DNA of 64,000 bases from Amphibalanus amphitrite (Eukaryota > Arthropoda > Thecostraca > Balanomorpha > Balanidae): the NCBI RefSeq assembly GCF_019059575.1, contig NW_024881967.1:248001-312000 (forward strand). Direction: 5' to 3'. Positions 35,601 through 46,252 of the stretch are shown here, piece by piece (the first letter of the stretch is position 1; each line of letters starts with the position of its first letter). Below the pieces are notes generated by a model. The model was given only the letters and a program-made list of their open reading frames with translations. It did not search any database and was not told the origin of the DNA. Both the position numbers and the translations under genes were made by a program.

Positions 35601-36613
35601 AATGTGAGACACGCTCAGATGTTTATGCGCTTCGAAAAAGACAATTCGAGGTATATTGGCCTATGTTTTGCTGGTGCTCAGCTGATGATTGTGTGAAACT
35701 GATGCGATTATTTGCGAAATGATTGATAGTTGTAGTGAGAGCATTGTTAACTAGTATAAAGAAAAATAACGTCACTACACTGTTTTCCACTGATGGGTCA
35801 TGATGCTCCCGCTTCTGCAGGAGGGTTTCGACGTGTTCAACGCGCTCGACCTGATGGAGAACAAGTCTTTCCTGGAGCCGCTCAAGTTCGGCATCGGCGA
35901 CGGCAACCTGCAGTACTACCTCTACAACTGGAAGTGCCCCAGCATGGAGCCCAAACAGGTCAGGCGGACGAGGGAACGGCGTGGAACGGTGGGCGGGACG
36001 GGAATCGCGTACAGCTCGTGCCAGAAACGAACAGATATGTGTTGTGCTGAGCCGTTTAGCTCCCATTTCAGAGCCGGAAGGATGATAGGAATTAGGGAAG
36101 GCGTTGGTCGAAATTGTTTTTTGTTTGTTTGTTTTGTTGGGTTAGGCCCTTTCGGTCGTCAAGACCATTGCAGAGCCGGAAGGATGATAGGATTTAGGGG
36201 GAGACATTGGTCTGGGCAGGCACCCTAGTGAGTCGCCGGGGCTGAGCCCGTCCAGAGGACAGGCCACCCAGCCCCAAGGCACTCACTGCACCCGGCTACG
36301 GGGTGCGCTCCCTCGGGAGCAGCGGTGCCGCTCCAAGGGAGCAGCCCGCATGAGATAAAGTTACCTGTCCAGCCCGGAAGGGGGTTGCGGCGTGGAGGAG
36401 AAGGATTTCAGTATCCTGAGGATAGAAGCACGGAACGGTCCGAAATTGTTTCGTAGTAGATGATATTTATTGCTGCAAATTTGTGTGCGTGGCTACCGGT
36501 AGTCTGCATACCAGCTATGACGCATCGATTTTATCGCACAGCAAACTAGTTTTTTTAGCGCAATTTTTAATCTATGTGTTGTTTCTTTTCAGATCGGTCT
36601 CGTTCTGCAATAA
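29700..36613 (+). CDS. NMT: Glycylpeptide N-tetradecanoyltransferase (N-myristoyltransferase)
   Basis: NMT transfers myristate from myristoyl-CoA to the N-terminal glycine of target proteins in the cytosol and at ribosomes. Eleven exons join in phase: 29700-29761, 30512-30741, 31298-31422, 32276-32367, 32716-32832, 33980-34150, 34490-34670, 34971-35088, 35417-35562, 35821-35958 and 36593-36613. They encode 466 residues (human NMT1 has 496). Residues 21-26 are a lysine cluster, a ribosome-targeting feature in animal NMTs. The catalytic core starts near 95. Visible signatures are LRPPGW (about 171-176), [18 protein letters not shown] (about 214-231, myristoyl-CoA site), [20 protein letters not shown] and [19 protein letters not shown]. 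The last exon encodes only IGLVLQ and the stop. The terminal carboxylate of this family serves as the catalytic base, so this 21-nt exon is essential. The start ATG opens [10 protein letters not shown]. Introns carry MITEs, SINEs and a duplicated splice acceptor. Confidence 0.97.
29871..30426. mobile_element. TTAA-ended MITE with nested hairpin in NMT intron 1
   Basis: The ends read TTAAAGGAAATAGTTCACTTT, with its inverse AAAGTGAACTATTTCCTTTAA at 30406-30426. TTAA at both edges fits a piggyBac-type target, or is simply part of the inverted repeat. Inside is a second inverted repeat (about 30030-30083 and 30184-30241; arm core AAGAGCATGGGTCCCG). The element is therefore strongly self-complementary. 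There is no coding capacity. Confidence 0.75.
31440..31550 (+). repeat. Possible 3' end of a non-LTR element with (ATT)n tail
   Basis: The sequence CCAATAAAG followed by TATTATTATTATTATTATG looks like the AT-rich microsatellite tail of CR1/L2-type LINEs or their SINEs. No reverse transcriptase is present, and the 5' limit is a guess. Confidence 0.3.
32603..32653 (+). other. Partial duplicate of an NMT exon start with its splice acceptor
   Basis: The 38 bases from 32603 repeat the acceptor and first codons of the true exon at 32716 (from 32701) with a few differences. The copy has its own CACAG acceptor at 32612-32616. Splicing there would encode [12 protein letters not shown] and then meet TAA at 32651-32653. 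It could act as a decoy or poison acceptor, or be an inert remnant of a small tandem duplication. Confidence 0.7.
32934..33255 (-). mobile_element. SINE copy 1 in NMT intron 5
   Basis: A 322-bp element flanked by the 12-bp target duplication GATACATTTTGA (32922-32933 and 33256-33267). The low-coordinate end is a TTTG/TTTTG repeat, that is a (CAAA)n-type tail when read on the minus strand, so the element is inserted in antisense to NMT. It is nearly the same sequence as 36120-36440. I see no obvious tRNA A and B boxes, so the origin of the head is unknown. Confidence 0.88.
33483..33660. mobile_element. Short foldback MITE, 178 bp, in NMT intron 5
   Basis: Arms of about 80 bases beginning CTGAAACAGACT are inverted copies of one another, sharing a long exact core (GGAAATCGCATGCGAGAGCC). 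They surround a loop of about 20 bases. No clear target duplication was seen. The RNA of this intron would form a strong hairpin. Confidence 0.8.
36069..36108 (-). repeat. Truncated fragment of the same SINE family
   Basis: About 40 bases starting CAGAGCCGGAAGGATGATAG match the interior of the two full SINEs. They lie immediately beside the full copy at 36120, outside its target duplication. This is an older fragment or a second insertion into the same place. Confidence 0.7.
36120..36440 (-). mobile_element. SINE copy 2 in NMT intron 10
   Basis: A 321-bp element flanked by the 11-bp duplication CGAAATTGTTT (36109-36119 and 36441-36451). The tail (TTTG)n on the plus strand shows minus-strand orientation. 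By eye it differs from copy 1 at only about ten positions, so both are young. Confidence 0.88.
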
Positions 36614-38195
36614 GCTCCACCACGACCTAGCAAAGATACCACCATGTGGGGTAGGCGACTGCAGTCGAGCCTGGTGGCACTGTCATCTGTCGGTAGCGCA
36701 GGAGGCGGAACTTCTGGCATTCTCCGCCAGGTGGCGGTGGTTTTACCTCTGGCTACGCGCAGTAGCCAGGAGCGACACTGGCATCATATAGCTGCCGGCG
36801 ACGGCGTTCGCCTGGACTCGTCGGCATCTGCAGGACCGAGAGCGCCTGCGCCAACACCGCCCGGTGCCAGAACATGTTTACTCGCGATTTTGTGTCTATC
36901 TATGCGTCGGAGTGCGCGCGCTGCCGTGCGCGAGCGTCCTCGTGTGTATGTGTGTGATTCTGATTCGTAATCAAGTGACGGGGCGGATTTCGGAGATGCA
37001 AACCGACAATAGCGGCCGGAGAGCGACGGACTGAGCTGTGGGGATCTAGTCGTGATCGCACGTTTTCTCTTTCACTTTTCTTGCCCAGCGCTTGCTTTGT
37101 CGCGCCGCCCGAGAGCAGAAGCGCCTCGCTTTTTCCGAGTCCCATTTCTTGCGGCTATCTGATATTCTGACTCATTACACGCAATGACTCTTCGTTTTCG
37201 TTCCGTACTCATACGGATGAATAACCGACGTCTCTGACTCGATAATCTGACATTCACTCTGCTTGCGGCACTGTAATGATTTCTCGCCGGCTCCTTGGCG
37301 CAGTGCTGATCTGGTTATCCTGCGTTGGAGCAGCGCTCCCGGGTTAGACAGCACACTTTGCCTGACACGACCACACGTGTCCGCTCGGCGGCATTTTGTA
37401 CAGCGCTGCCGGCCACGGCGAATACACGAGTGCACGAATCAGCGCGCTCTTTCTGAACAAGTTTTGAGTAATGCAGTGCATCGAAGCTGTCGCCACCCCC
37501 GCGCGTCAACAAGACGGACGTATGTATGTAGCAGTCGTTGCTTAGAGATACTCGGGAGTTTATAAGAAACGGGAGAGGGTTAAGCAGCGCCGCCTTTTTA
37601 AACATTTGCAATGGGCTGGGTTGATAAGATCCTTCACAAGACACTTCTTACGCTCATAGGCCATAAAACACACTGGCATGGGCCTTTTTGGGAATCATTG
37701 ATGTGAAAAGCGAGCCGGGAACCATTTTCGGCTGGTTATCTTACTGATGTGGAATGTAGATAGTATGTTTACCTTCATATTCATATGGTGAGTAAACCAA
37801 TAGCTTTGTTATTTGAATACCCTCAGCCATCGCCCATCAGCCCTCAGGTCTGACTGACCCCTCAATAGTCGATGCCAAAATAAATCAGCGCGTAGCTGAG
37901 AAGTTTTTCTCTAGAATGCCTGAAAATATCTCTATAAACCTCCGGGTAATTTCCCGAATGTCGTTATCGCATCTACAAAAGTAAAAACATCCAACATCCG
38001 GTTTCGTCTCAAGGACGCAGCATTGCGTATCATTTGTGTACATTCCAACTTGTTTTGTAGTTCATTGCAAGTTTATTGCAAGGTTTATTGAGTTGTGTGA
38101 TGATAGTGGTCAAGATAGTGTATAACGAATAATAGCTTGGTATATTTATATTAATATTTGGACATTATATGATAAGATTTCGCCCAGCAAATAAA
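36614..38195 (+). other. NMT 3' region with candidate poly(A) signals
   Basis: No further gene is visible after the NMT stop. AATAAA hexamers occur at 37879-37884 and 38190-38195. Either could end an NMT transcript with a 1.3-1.6 kb 3'UTR. The first part (36640-36900) is GC-rich with several short inverted repeats. Confidence 0.4.
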
Positions 38196-38421
38196 AGGAT
38201 ATTCTTTTAAAGGTATGTTTGATCCATAGTTCAAGTTCAAGTTGCAAATGACATCAACATCATCAGCATGCTTGCTGTGTTACTGGGTGTTCTGATCAAA
38301 ATAATGATATTTAGTTTTATTATTTTAAAGCTTAAGTGCAATAGACCATAAACTTTGCTTCTTACCAATGATTGATGGTTGTTGATGAATGTAATGTTTA
38401 TGCAACCAGGGTGGGGACTGG

Positions 38422-38588
38422 TTGGTTGGTTTGGGTTAAGCACCATATCAGGTGGACCAAGTGCTAACCGGAACTCTCACGCTGTTCCAAGCGGTCAGAC
38501 AGCGGCAATGCCACATGCATTGCCCGGGAATCGAACCCGGATGGCTGAATCTAGAGGCAAGGAACTTACTTTTAGACCAGAATGCTTC
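38422..38588 (-). mobile_element. tRNA-derived SINE, 167 bp
   Basis: On the minus strand it contains a perfect RNA polymerase III B box, GGTTCGATTCC (38527-38537), inside a T-arm-like stem CCGGG/CCCGG. A short (CCAA)n-like tail lies at the low-coordinate end. Flanks are a 16-bp direct repeat with one mismatch: CCAGGGTGGGGACTGG (38406-38421) and CCAGGGTAGGGACTGG (38589-38604). The anticodon arm is not intact, so it is not a working tRNA gene. Confidence 0.8.
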
Positions 38589-38812
38589 CCAGGGTAGGGA
38601 CTGGGGAGCCAGGGTTTTGAATTGAATGCTGTTTCAAGATTCTTACATCAACAGGGTCAACAGGGATTTAACGAGTGGGTTGTTAGAGTCGTGGCTTGTA
38701 CCCACACCAAGAATACCTTACTTTTTGCATGGGGTGCTCACCTAGTAGATGCTCACCTAGTAGATTGGATAAGAGGCATGGGAGCAGGATTGCTCATAGG
38801 ATGCTGCCTCTC

Positions 38813-39244
38813 TCACTGTTTCGACATGTGTTGGTCCAGTTTCTTCTTAAATGTACTGATGGTGTGACTCATGACCACATCTTCTGGCAGGTTGTTCCAG
38901 CTGTCGACGACTCAGGACGAGAAGAACATGTTCCGCTTGTGTGTCCGGTGTCTCGGTTTACTTAACTTGAGGGGGTGTCCACGAGTCCTGTGTCGGTGTG
39001 GTCCTGCTTGCAGTCCAAGAAACTTGTCGCCAGCGTTCACCAGGTCAATGCCTTTTAGTATCTTGAATACTTGGATCAAGTCGCCTCTGTGCCGACGTTC
39101 CTGTAGGGTAGTTAGGTCCAGTCTTCTTAGGCGCTCTTCATATGGTAGGTCCGCTAGGGGTCTGACCCCTACCATCCAATTCGTGTTGAAATGGCTCTTT
39201 TGCACCCTAGGCTCAAAACAATAAAAACCACTCCAAATTCTCAC
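38813..39244 (-). pseudogene. 5'-truncated non-LTR reverse transcriptase fragment (CR1/jockey type)
   Basis: The minus strand reads the C-terminal end of a LINE reverse transcriptase. PYEERLRRLDLTTLQERRHR and VFKILKGIDLV are followed by KRNMFFSS. The frame is then broken by one TGA (38912-38914), probably a decayed CGA, and resumes as VVDSWNNLPEDVVMSHTIS up to a normal-looking stop. The catalytic core is absent, as expected for a 5'-truncated insertion. Confidence 0.8.
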
Positions 39245-40077
39245 AAATCATATATCAGCCTAGAAAATTGTTGACATCATCATTTAGTGCTAAATAGATC
39301 AGGTACACTACAAGCAGAAATAACAAAACCTAATCTTAATTGACCTAACCTTACCTGTACCATAGTTACCTCATTTGCTGCCAGAGCCCAGAGGTGACCA
39401 GACCTGCAAGCTGGGTCTTGGGTCAGGGTCAGTCTGCAATTGCATTGGTGCTCAGTATCTGTATCTGATGGAAGGCATTGGATGGTGGCTGTGTCTGAGC
39501 ATACGACTGTCTGCGTGGGGCACAGCAGACAATTGCATTTTAGTTCATGGTAATATATGTCATGCTGGCAACAAATTGGTGTAACATTGGTTTTCAAAAA
39601 ACTAACTAACCTTACTTTACATGACTCAACAGTCAACATGTGATTGGGTGTAACCTAAATATGATACCTTGCTTAAAAAGTATCATAAATACCAATGTGT
39701 GGTGTCACTTAACAACCTTAGAAGGATGTGTTCTTTCTATTCACGTTTTTGTTTGGTAATAATAGTCCAATAGTAGCACAGTGAGACTGGAGACATTTTT
39801 ATGTTCATTGCTTTGCTCTGATCTGGTTCATAGTCCACACAGTGAGTAGTTGTATGAGGCTTTCAGGTGACTGTAAGTGATAATGAAGACAGTTTTGCTG
39901 TTTTTAAAGTCACTTTGATCCACTTTTACATCACCAGATCACAGATGTCACCTAAAGTCATTTTCCCGATTTTGATGTTCTTTTAGAAAGTGGCGCATAG
40001 TTTGTGAAGAAGTGCAAGAACATCACTAGAAAATATTAAATTGTAATGATGAAAATGTTGATTGCTCGATAAAGACA
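39245..40077. other. Spacer between two LINE remnants
   Basis: AT-rich sequence without recognisable genes. Part of it may be flanking LINE sequence decayed beyond recognition. Confidence 0.35.
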
Positions 40078-40920
40078 TTCGCTGACGACACCAAGGTGTA
40101 CAGGAGGGTGCAAACCACTCAGGACAGAAGACTTCTTCTACAGTGTGATCTGGATGCCATCACAGAGTGGTCCAAAATCTGGAGCTACCATTTAATGAAG
40201 ACAAGATCACTGTTCTCGACATTGGCAGCTGCAACCCACGGTGCACCTGGTCCTACATACTCAACGGCCTTCAATTCGACGAGGCAGAATCGGAACGAGA
40301 CCTTAGGGTTAGGGTGCACACTGCTGACTGCACAAAGACAATGACCTGAACTTCAGAAAACAGGCAACAAGTGCGGTAGCAAAGGCATCACAAGTACTGA
40401 CTTTGATACGCAAGTCATTCCAAGCCATCAACTGTGAAACTCTCCTGCTATTCAAGTCTCTCGTCAGGCCCCATCTCGAGTACGGCTGCTGCATTTGGGG
40501 CCCCTTCTCCAAGGTGGACCAAAGGGCAATCGAGAGGGTGCAAAGGCGTACAATGAAACTTGCATCAAAAAGGAGGAAATCAGGACATGAGGCATAGGCC
40601 ATACACAGAACGGCTGTCCATACACAGAACAGTACTGCTGCCCCTCTGTACTACATACGACGGCACGGAGACACGACCAAGACATCGGGTGCTACAAGGA
40701 GAGATAGAGTGCGCCAAGAGGACTTTTTCACTCCAAGTCGGGACCGGAGAACAAGAGTTTGACGACACCCATGAAAGTTGAGCAAGGAACAAGCACAATT
40801 GAGGGTCAGAAGTAAGCAACTATGTAGAACTCTCTCCCCTCTGAGGTCTTCCTTGCTCCTTCTTTGGGCCTGTTTAAGAGGCGCCCGGATGCCCACTGGG
40901 ATGGCATCTGATACCAAAAT
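40078..40920 (+). pseudogene. Decayed non-LTR reverse transcriptase fragment with FADD motif
   Basis: The fragment opens at the catalytic motif, FADDTKVYRRV (40078 onward), and continues as LDAITEWSKIW. After frameshifts it resumes as LVRPHLEYGCCIWGPFSKVD and ERVQRRTMKL, then RRHGDTTKT in another frame. These are the palm-to-thumb segments of CR1/jockey-like reverse transcriptases. Several stops and frameshifts make it inactive. It is opposite in orientation to the fragment at 38813-39244. Confidence 0.8.
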
Positions 40921-41034
40921 CCCGATTGATCTACGCACCGCTCGATGAGAACGAAAACTTCAGGCCAGGTGGCCTACAAAGTCCGTGTAGCTATGGCCGT
41001 CATGGCAGACATTTTACTTTTCCTCAAGGGATAA

Positions 41035-41110
41035 CTTAAAGTGACCTGGTGACCTGACCTTGAGTGACTGAGTCCTGAAATGGAAATGTGGATAAGATGT
41101 GTCATAAGGT
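41035..41110. repeat. Fragment of the piggyBac-like MITE family
   Basis: The segment containing GTGACCTGGTGACCTGACCT, then GTCCTGAAATG, matches the subterminal part of the element in NOM1 intron 1 (near 21980-22015). The rest of the element is missing here. Confidence 0.5.
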
Positions 41111-43224
41111 TACAAAAAAGTTTGTGTTCATGTTGACGTCCCGTTGAAGTTCGTTGTACAGTTGCTATTGAAGCCTGTTGTAGCCCATATATCATACAGT
41201 TGCTGGGATATCGGGTTCATTCGTGGTGCACCACCATCTTATGGCTGGCTAGTTACTACACATACCTGACTAGTTCTCACAGGATGGATGTGAAAGCTTC
41301 TCAAAGAATATTGGCTGAATACTATTCTGGTTAGAGCACGACGGATATAGCCCTAACAGCACGGTCTCTTAAATCTCGAGGTCTATTTCTGTGAGCCCAA
41401 TCACTCCCGTTTGAAGCCGCGACGTAGCGTGGAGGCTAGATTTAGACGCGCTATTTTTGGGAACTCCGCTGCTACTGTATCGCTCAGTCGACCCACTTTG
41501 GGAAACTATGGAGCGTCTGACGGAATTGATCCGTCTTGTGACTGGCTAGTTATACGGCTGACATAAGGCGACTGAAACTTGAAAGTAAGAACATTTTCCA
41601 GGTGCGTATGTGCATTCTTATTTCTTTCTTTCGTTTGCTTTCCATGAGTTATATGAACAAGCGGTCCGCATAGGAAAAGCAAGTGCGAGGCCGGAAAGAA
41701 GCACCTCGTGTGGCCTGTGTACCTAGTCTCTATAAAACCACTGGCAGCTGTTGAATGAGTGCCCCTGTCTACCTGCGATTCGCTACACGTTCGGTTTAAA
41801 TTATATATTTTGGTAAACCGGACGCGGAAAGATCGGGTGTTGGTCCGCGATGTGATTCGTAGCAAGTCATGCTTAGCGTGGTGTTCGAGTTTTTCAACGA
41901 TTCACCAACTATTCAACGTTAGGATCGAACTCATTCCAAAGTCAAAACACAATTTGTTTTTAGCATATAGTGTGCCATTTGAGCAGCGATATCCCATACG
42001 GCTTGTGGTAATGCCAAATCCTTTTCGGTATAACATGCGAAGGTAAATGTTGGTTGCTAGTTGCTACTTTCACCATTTTTTTTTTCACGAGTACGCACGA
42101 TAAGTGTAACCTGAGGGGCTTTCGCGCTTTACCACCATTGAGTCCCATGCTTTCATAAAACGTAGATGCGCTCAGGGATTTCCTTGATGTGTCGGTGTTT
42201 TATTAATGTTGTGTTTTAGGGAAACGCGCTGGACGGCTGCGAAAGTTCATGAGCATATCATTTATGCGTAGTTCAAACCGATTTATGTATATTGAGCGGC
42301 GGTTGCAAATCGATATTAAATGCGCGTATAGGATTGCTCTTGCACTTGGGATAAACCAGAATCCTATTCATAGCCTGAATCGGTGCTTTTTATTCATCTA
42401 AACACGCATCACACTTCATGCGCCCAGCCTTATTCGTCGATCCATATTCGTGTCGAAGAATCGTCTCAAGATATGCGATCGGCCTGCTCAACTTCCATCA
42501 ATGGCATATGAGACCGTTCGGCAATCTTTCATCAGTGGCAAAATGCTAAAGCATAAGAAAGCATAAGCATGAAACTGATGTTACTGCGTTTTCAATGCCA
42601 CCTGGTTTCTAAATATCTTGAACTCATGTATCAGTGAATGACTCAGTCAATGACTCCCGAAATGGCAGATTTCCCTGCTTGAACTTTCCTCGGACCGAAG
42701 CCTTGGCCTTCGCCGATAGCACACAGTAAGCTGCACATGCACAACAAACTACACCACGATAAGCCGATGTTGATTGTTGATGCTCTGTTCGCTGTGTCGT
42801 AAAGTTGTCACACCCTTTAGGTAGGCACTGGGCAACTCATTTACCAGACATGACCAGACAGACAGGCATGATAAGGTAATGTGTCAGGCCTTTGTGGCTC
42901 ACAGGAGGTTTTAGCTGATAGGCCGATACGGATGGCTTCGGTCGACGTCGTTCCTTAGTGTTCCCACAGACCAATCGCTACGGTGGACAGGTTATTCAAT
43001 AACCACCTCCCAGCATCAGCATAGCCAAGGACAAATAACTATGAGACTGACGCTCGAAAAGAGCTCCGACCCTGCTTATCATCGCTGCCGGATTGCTGTG
43101 TTGAGAGACGCACGTCTGTGTCGCCATCTGAGCAGCGAGGTCCGCCAACTACCCCCTCTATCGCACCTCCGCCCCCCCCCCCCGCCGCTGTCCACTGACT
43201 CGCCTCCACCTCGCGCTGCCGCAG
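41111..43224. other. No supported feature
   Basis: AT-leaning DNA with short open frames only. I see no splice-flanked exon, tRNA or repeat structure. Confidence 0.4.
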
Positions 43225-43416
43225 CCGAGCCCGCCGGTACGCAGGCCCCGGTGATGGAGCCGGCGGCCGCCTCTGCGCCTGACCCAGCCCCGGCCGGTCG
43301 CAGCCCCCTGCACTCGCCCCCCGCCACCGAGCTGAGAGCGGCAGCGCCCAGTCCGCCCGGACCGTCCGGCGCCCAGCCCGGACCGTCCGGGGCGCCGCCG
43401 CCGGCGACACAGACAG
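43225..43416 (+). CDS. Possible single Pro/Ala-rich exon of an unidentified gene
   Basis: A pyrimidine-rich tract ending CGCTGCCGCAG precedes the block, and a good donor (CAG followed by GTAAGC) follows it. The frame between reads a Pro/Ala/Ser-rich sequence including VMEPAAASAPDPAPAGRSP and ends in phase 1. It could equally be a first exon starting at the ATG at 43254. No partner exon was found within the window, and such composition arises easily in CpG-rich DNA. Confidence 0.3.
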
Positions 43417-45862
43417 GTAAGCGATAGTGCTGGGAGGATCGATCGAACTCTGCTAATGACTTCAGTGTCTTTATTCATCGGTTGTTCGAGATAAAATCGT
43501 ATTGAAGGAACATCAAAGGGTTGTGTTTGTCATTGGTTTGGTAACTCCATCGGATTTGACTTCGCCGGGTGATCTCGGTAAAAGCTGCGATTGATCGCAT
43601 ATATATCTTCTTTTTCGAACTAAATGCGCATCATGTGTGCTATCTTTACCCTAGATACGCGGCGAGCAAGTGAATATTCCTTACAAATAGGTTTTATACC
43701 AACCTTTGGTCGTAAGTCTAATGCGCATTGCGCATTTACTTACTCAATACTTATGTACCTATTTGGGATCCTATATTTGCGAGTGCTTCCTGTACGGCCG
43801 TAATACCATAATGCTCGATCGCCTGTGAGCTGTCTTAGCCGCTGATCGTGGCCAAAAATATCCCCGGTGAATCCGTCGCCGTCTTATTTCCCCTGCGTTC
43901 ATCCCGCCGTATCCTGGATTCACTCCGCACAATGCCTGCCCACACCGAGATGAGCTTCGTCCGCTCCGTACCGCCCGGAAAATGGCCAACGGCAGTTCCG
44001 GGTTTTGTGGAGTTTAACTTCAAGTCGACACCATTTACTGATGGTCCATTCTGGGTTCGATGTAGCGGAAAGGCTCGGGCGAGGCCGGCCAGGGACTCGG
44101 TAGTCGCTGTGGTACCTATGTGGGCGTCTGAGAGCTGCTCGCGTGAAGCGTCAATCACTGGTGTAGACTAGATTTACCTGTTTGTGGGGCTGAAAGAATG
44201 GGCTGTGATTATAGGGATCCGGGTGCAGTTCACGCCAGCGCGCAGGTAATGAATATCGAATTTCACAAAGTGCTCACTTCCAAATGGCTAGACGGGATAA
44301 AAATGGAAAAATGCTAATTGTTTCTTTGCCTAACTTTTACTATATTTTGCTGTCTACCTTCACTACGTCACGCTTCCTTTGTCTCATCTTCTATCGTAAT
44401 TCGTACTTGTTCACGGGATTTATAGACTGGTGTACCATGAATGATCATATCAGTGGAGCTTTGGATGTTCTGGCAACGGATTGGCGATTAAAGGCCGACT
44501 TGTAGGTGTTGGTCCCCAATAAAAGCCGATCCCGGGCTGAGGGATTCCATGAAGGATTCAGCTATAAACCCCCAGACAGTCTACTATTGCTACTGGCTGT
44601 ACGGACTGAGAAACAGTCACCTGAACCGTGCTCCCTTTCTGAACTCAGACTGAGAGCATGTCGTCCATGGCCTGTTAGAGGTTGCTGGAGATCCGCTTTG
44701 TCACCAGTGGATCCGGTATAGGCTGGGATCGCCTCAGTGGATCGCGGTTGATCTGGTTGATAACGCGTAACGGATTTTGAGTTCTGTATGGGTTAGTGTG
44801 GCGGCCGCATAGCCTAGTGCCGTTTTTATCAGGATCGTGTCTCATCTCAGGAACCTGTTTCGTTGGCCTCCGATGGACTTTTTTCCATGGGCATCTGGTG
44901 GCCTAAGACATATACGCCATGCGGTTCTTAGAACCTCATGAAAACAAGCTTGGCGTATCCTCGTGATGAAAAGCAGTTTTCACTGAGTATGTTGCACTAG
45001 TGCCTAAACGTGTTGGGTGCTGATTTTACTGATTTTTTTTTTGCGGTCGCTTTTATTGCACTGCCGAAAAATTAAGTTGCATATTGCATGGTGCATAATT
45101 ATCATGCTAATGTAAAAGCGCAGTGTGTCCTAATTCAATATACCCTGCAATGTGTCTCCTTTTCGCATTTTCATTAAGGATGTGTAATAGGGTACGTCAC
45201 CAATTATATGGTGAAACTAAAAGTTGATGATAAATCTTGAGCATGTTCATTTTTCGGTTCCACTTACTTAGTACCTAGACGCCGCATACAAAAAATAACA
45301 GTCCTCCCGCAAGTGGAAGTGCTGCCTCATGGCAATGCATTTATTGGCCAAAAGCTCGATATATCGAAAACTTATGGCGCTCTGAGAATTGAATAGAGAA
45401 TATTGAAATTTTATATTTCTTGAGCAGGCTCCGGACATCAATTGGGAAAGCTAGGACAATCATTGAAACATGTTTTTGGTTCACCCATGGGATGCCTTCA
45501 CTTGTTCAAGACGGCCATCTACTTCGCATCCGGGAATCTCTTCCCGGTCTTCCTTGACCGTCTGAAGCAGCTTCTGTTTTCCCTACTCTGACTTCTTATT
45601 TTACGGTTGAAGGTCATTTCGAGCGCCAGTACCCTCTCTGCAGTATTATTGACGATCTTCAGGGCCTAGACAGTGCCACGTGCCACCTGGTAGTGGTGGT
45701 CCTAAGTCCAGAACTCCAGGTCTCGTCCTAGGAATCCCGTGAGAAAATGACAAGGAAAATGGAGGTTTTCGAAGAAGTGCGAAGACGCATTGACGAACCT
45801 ATCCATGGTCCATCAAGCGATATCCAACGACGGATTTGATCGCCGAAGGCATGGTGGCCCAC
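43417..45862. other. No supported feature
   Basis: Mixed DNA with no recognisable genes. Open frames at 43835-44171 on both strands overlap each other and have no splice support. Confidence 0.4.
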
Positions 45863-45947
45863 CGACACCGACGCCAGGATCATTCAGTTTGTCCACAATG
45901 CATGGTGGACAAGCTGAATGAACCTGGCGTCGGTGTCGTTGGCCCCG
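45863..45947. repeat. Palindrome with about 38-bp arms
   Basis: The arm CGACACCGACGCCAGGATCA and its continuation, CAGTTTGTCCAC, recur as the inverse complement on the right with three or four differences. The centre is CAATGCATGG. This makes a compact hairpin. Confidence 0.75.
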
Positions 45948-45954
45948 CTACTGG

Positions 45955-46252
45955 ATGAAGCGCTCCCAAACGTTCCTCTTCTCATTAAACGTCTTCAAGC
46001 CTGCCGCGAAGGATTCCCTCGACTGCGCATGCCGCCCTGAAGGCGAAGAAGGTCATAGGTCTCTTTGAGGTGTGTGATTAGAGAACAAGATGAGAGGAGC
46101 TAGCCCTGGGGCTGCGTACCGATGGCGGCCGATAGCCTTCAGCGCGGCATGCGCACATTGTGCAGTCGAGGGAAAACCTTCGTGGAAGGCTTGAAGGCGT
46201 TTAATGAGAGAAAGGTCGTTTGTGAGCGCTTCATTCAGCAGAAAAGCCTCCG
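45955..46252. repeat. Inverted duplication of a repeat-derived coding segment
   Basis: The stretch about 45955-46045 (including ATTAAACGTCTTCAAGCC) is present again, diverged and inverted, at about 46140-46245. Both arms translate outward into related peptides: ALPNVPLLIKRLQACREGFP on the plus strand, and ALTNDLSLIKRLQAFHEGFP on the minus strand. Two oppositely oriented remnants of one coding sequence therefore lie side by side. Confidence 0.65.

Noticed and set aside
38500..38588. Functional tRNA gene on the minus strand
   Set aside because: Only the T arm and B box are tRNA-like; the D and anticodon arms do not fold, and the sequence is bounded by a target duplication and a tail, so it is a SINE.
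40300..40320. TTAGGGTTAGGG, telomere-like repeat
   Set aside because: Only two units and inside the decayed reverse transcriptase sequence; chance.
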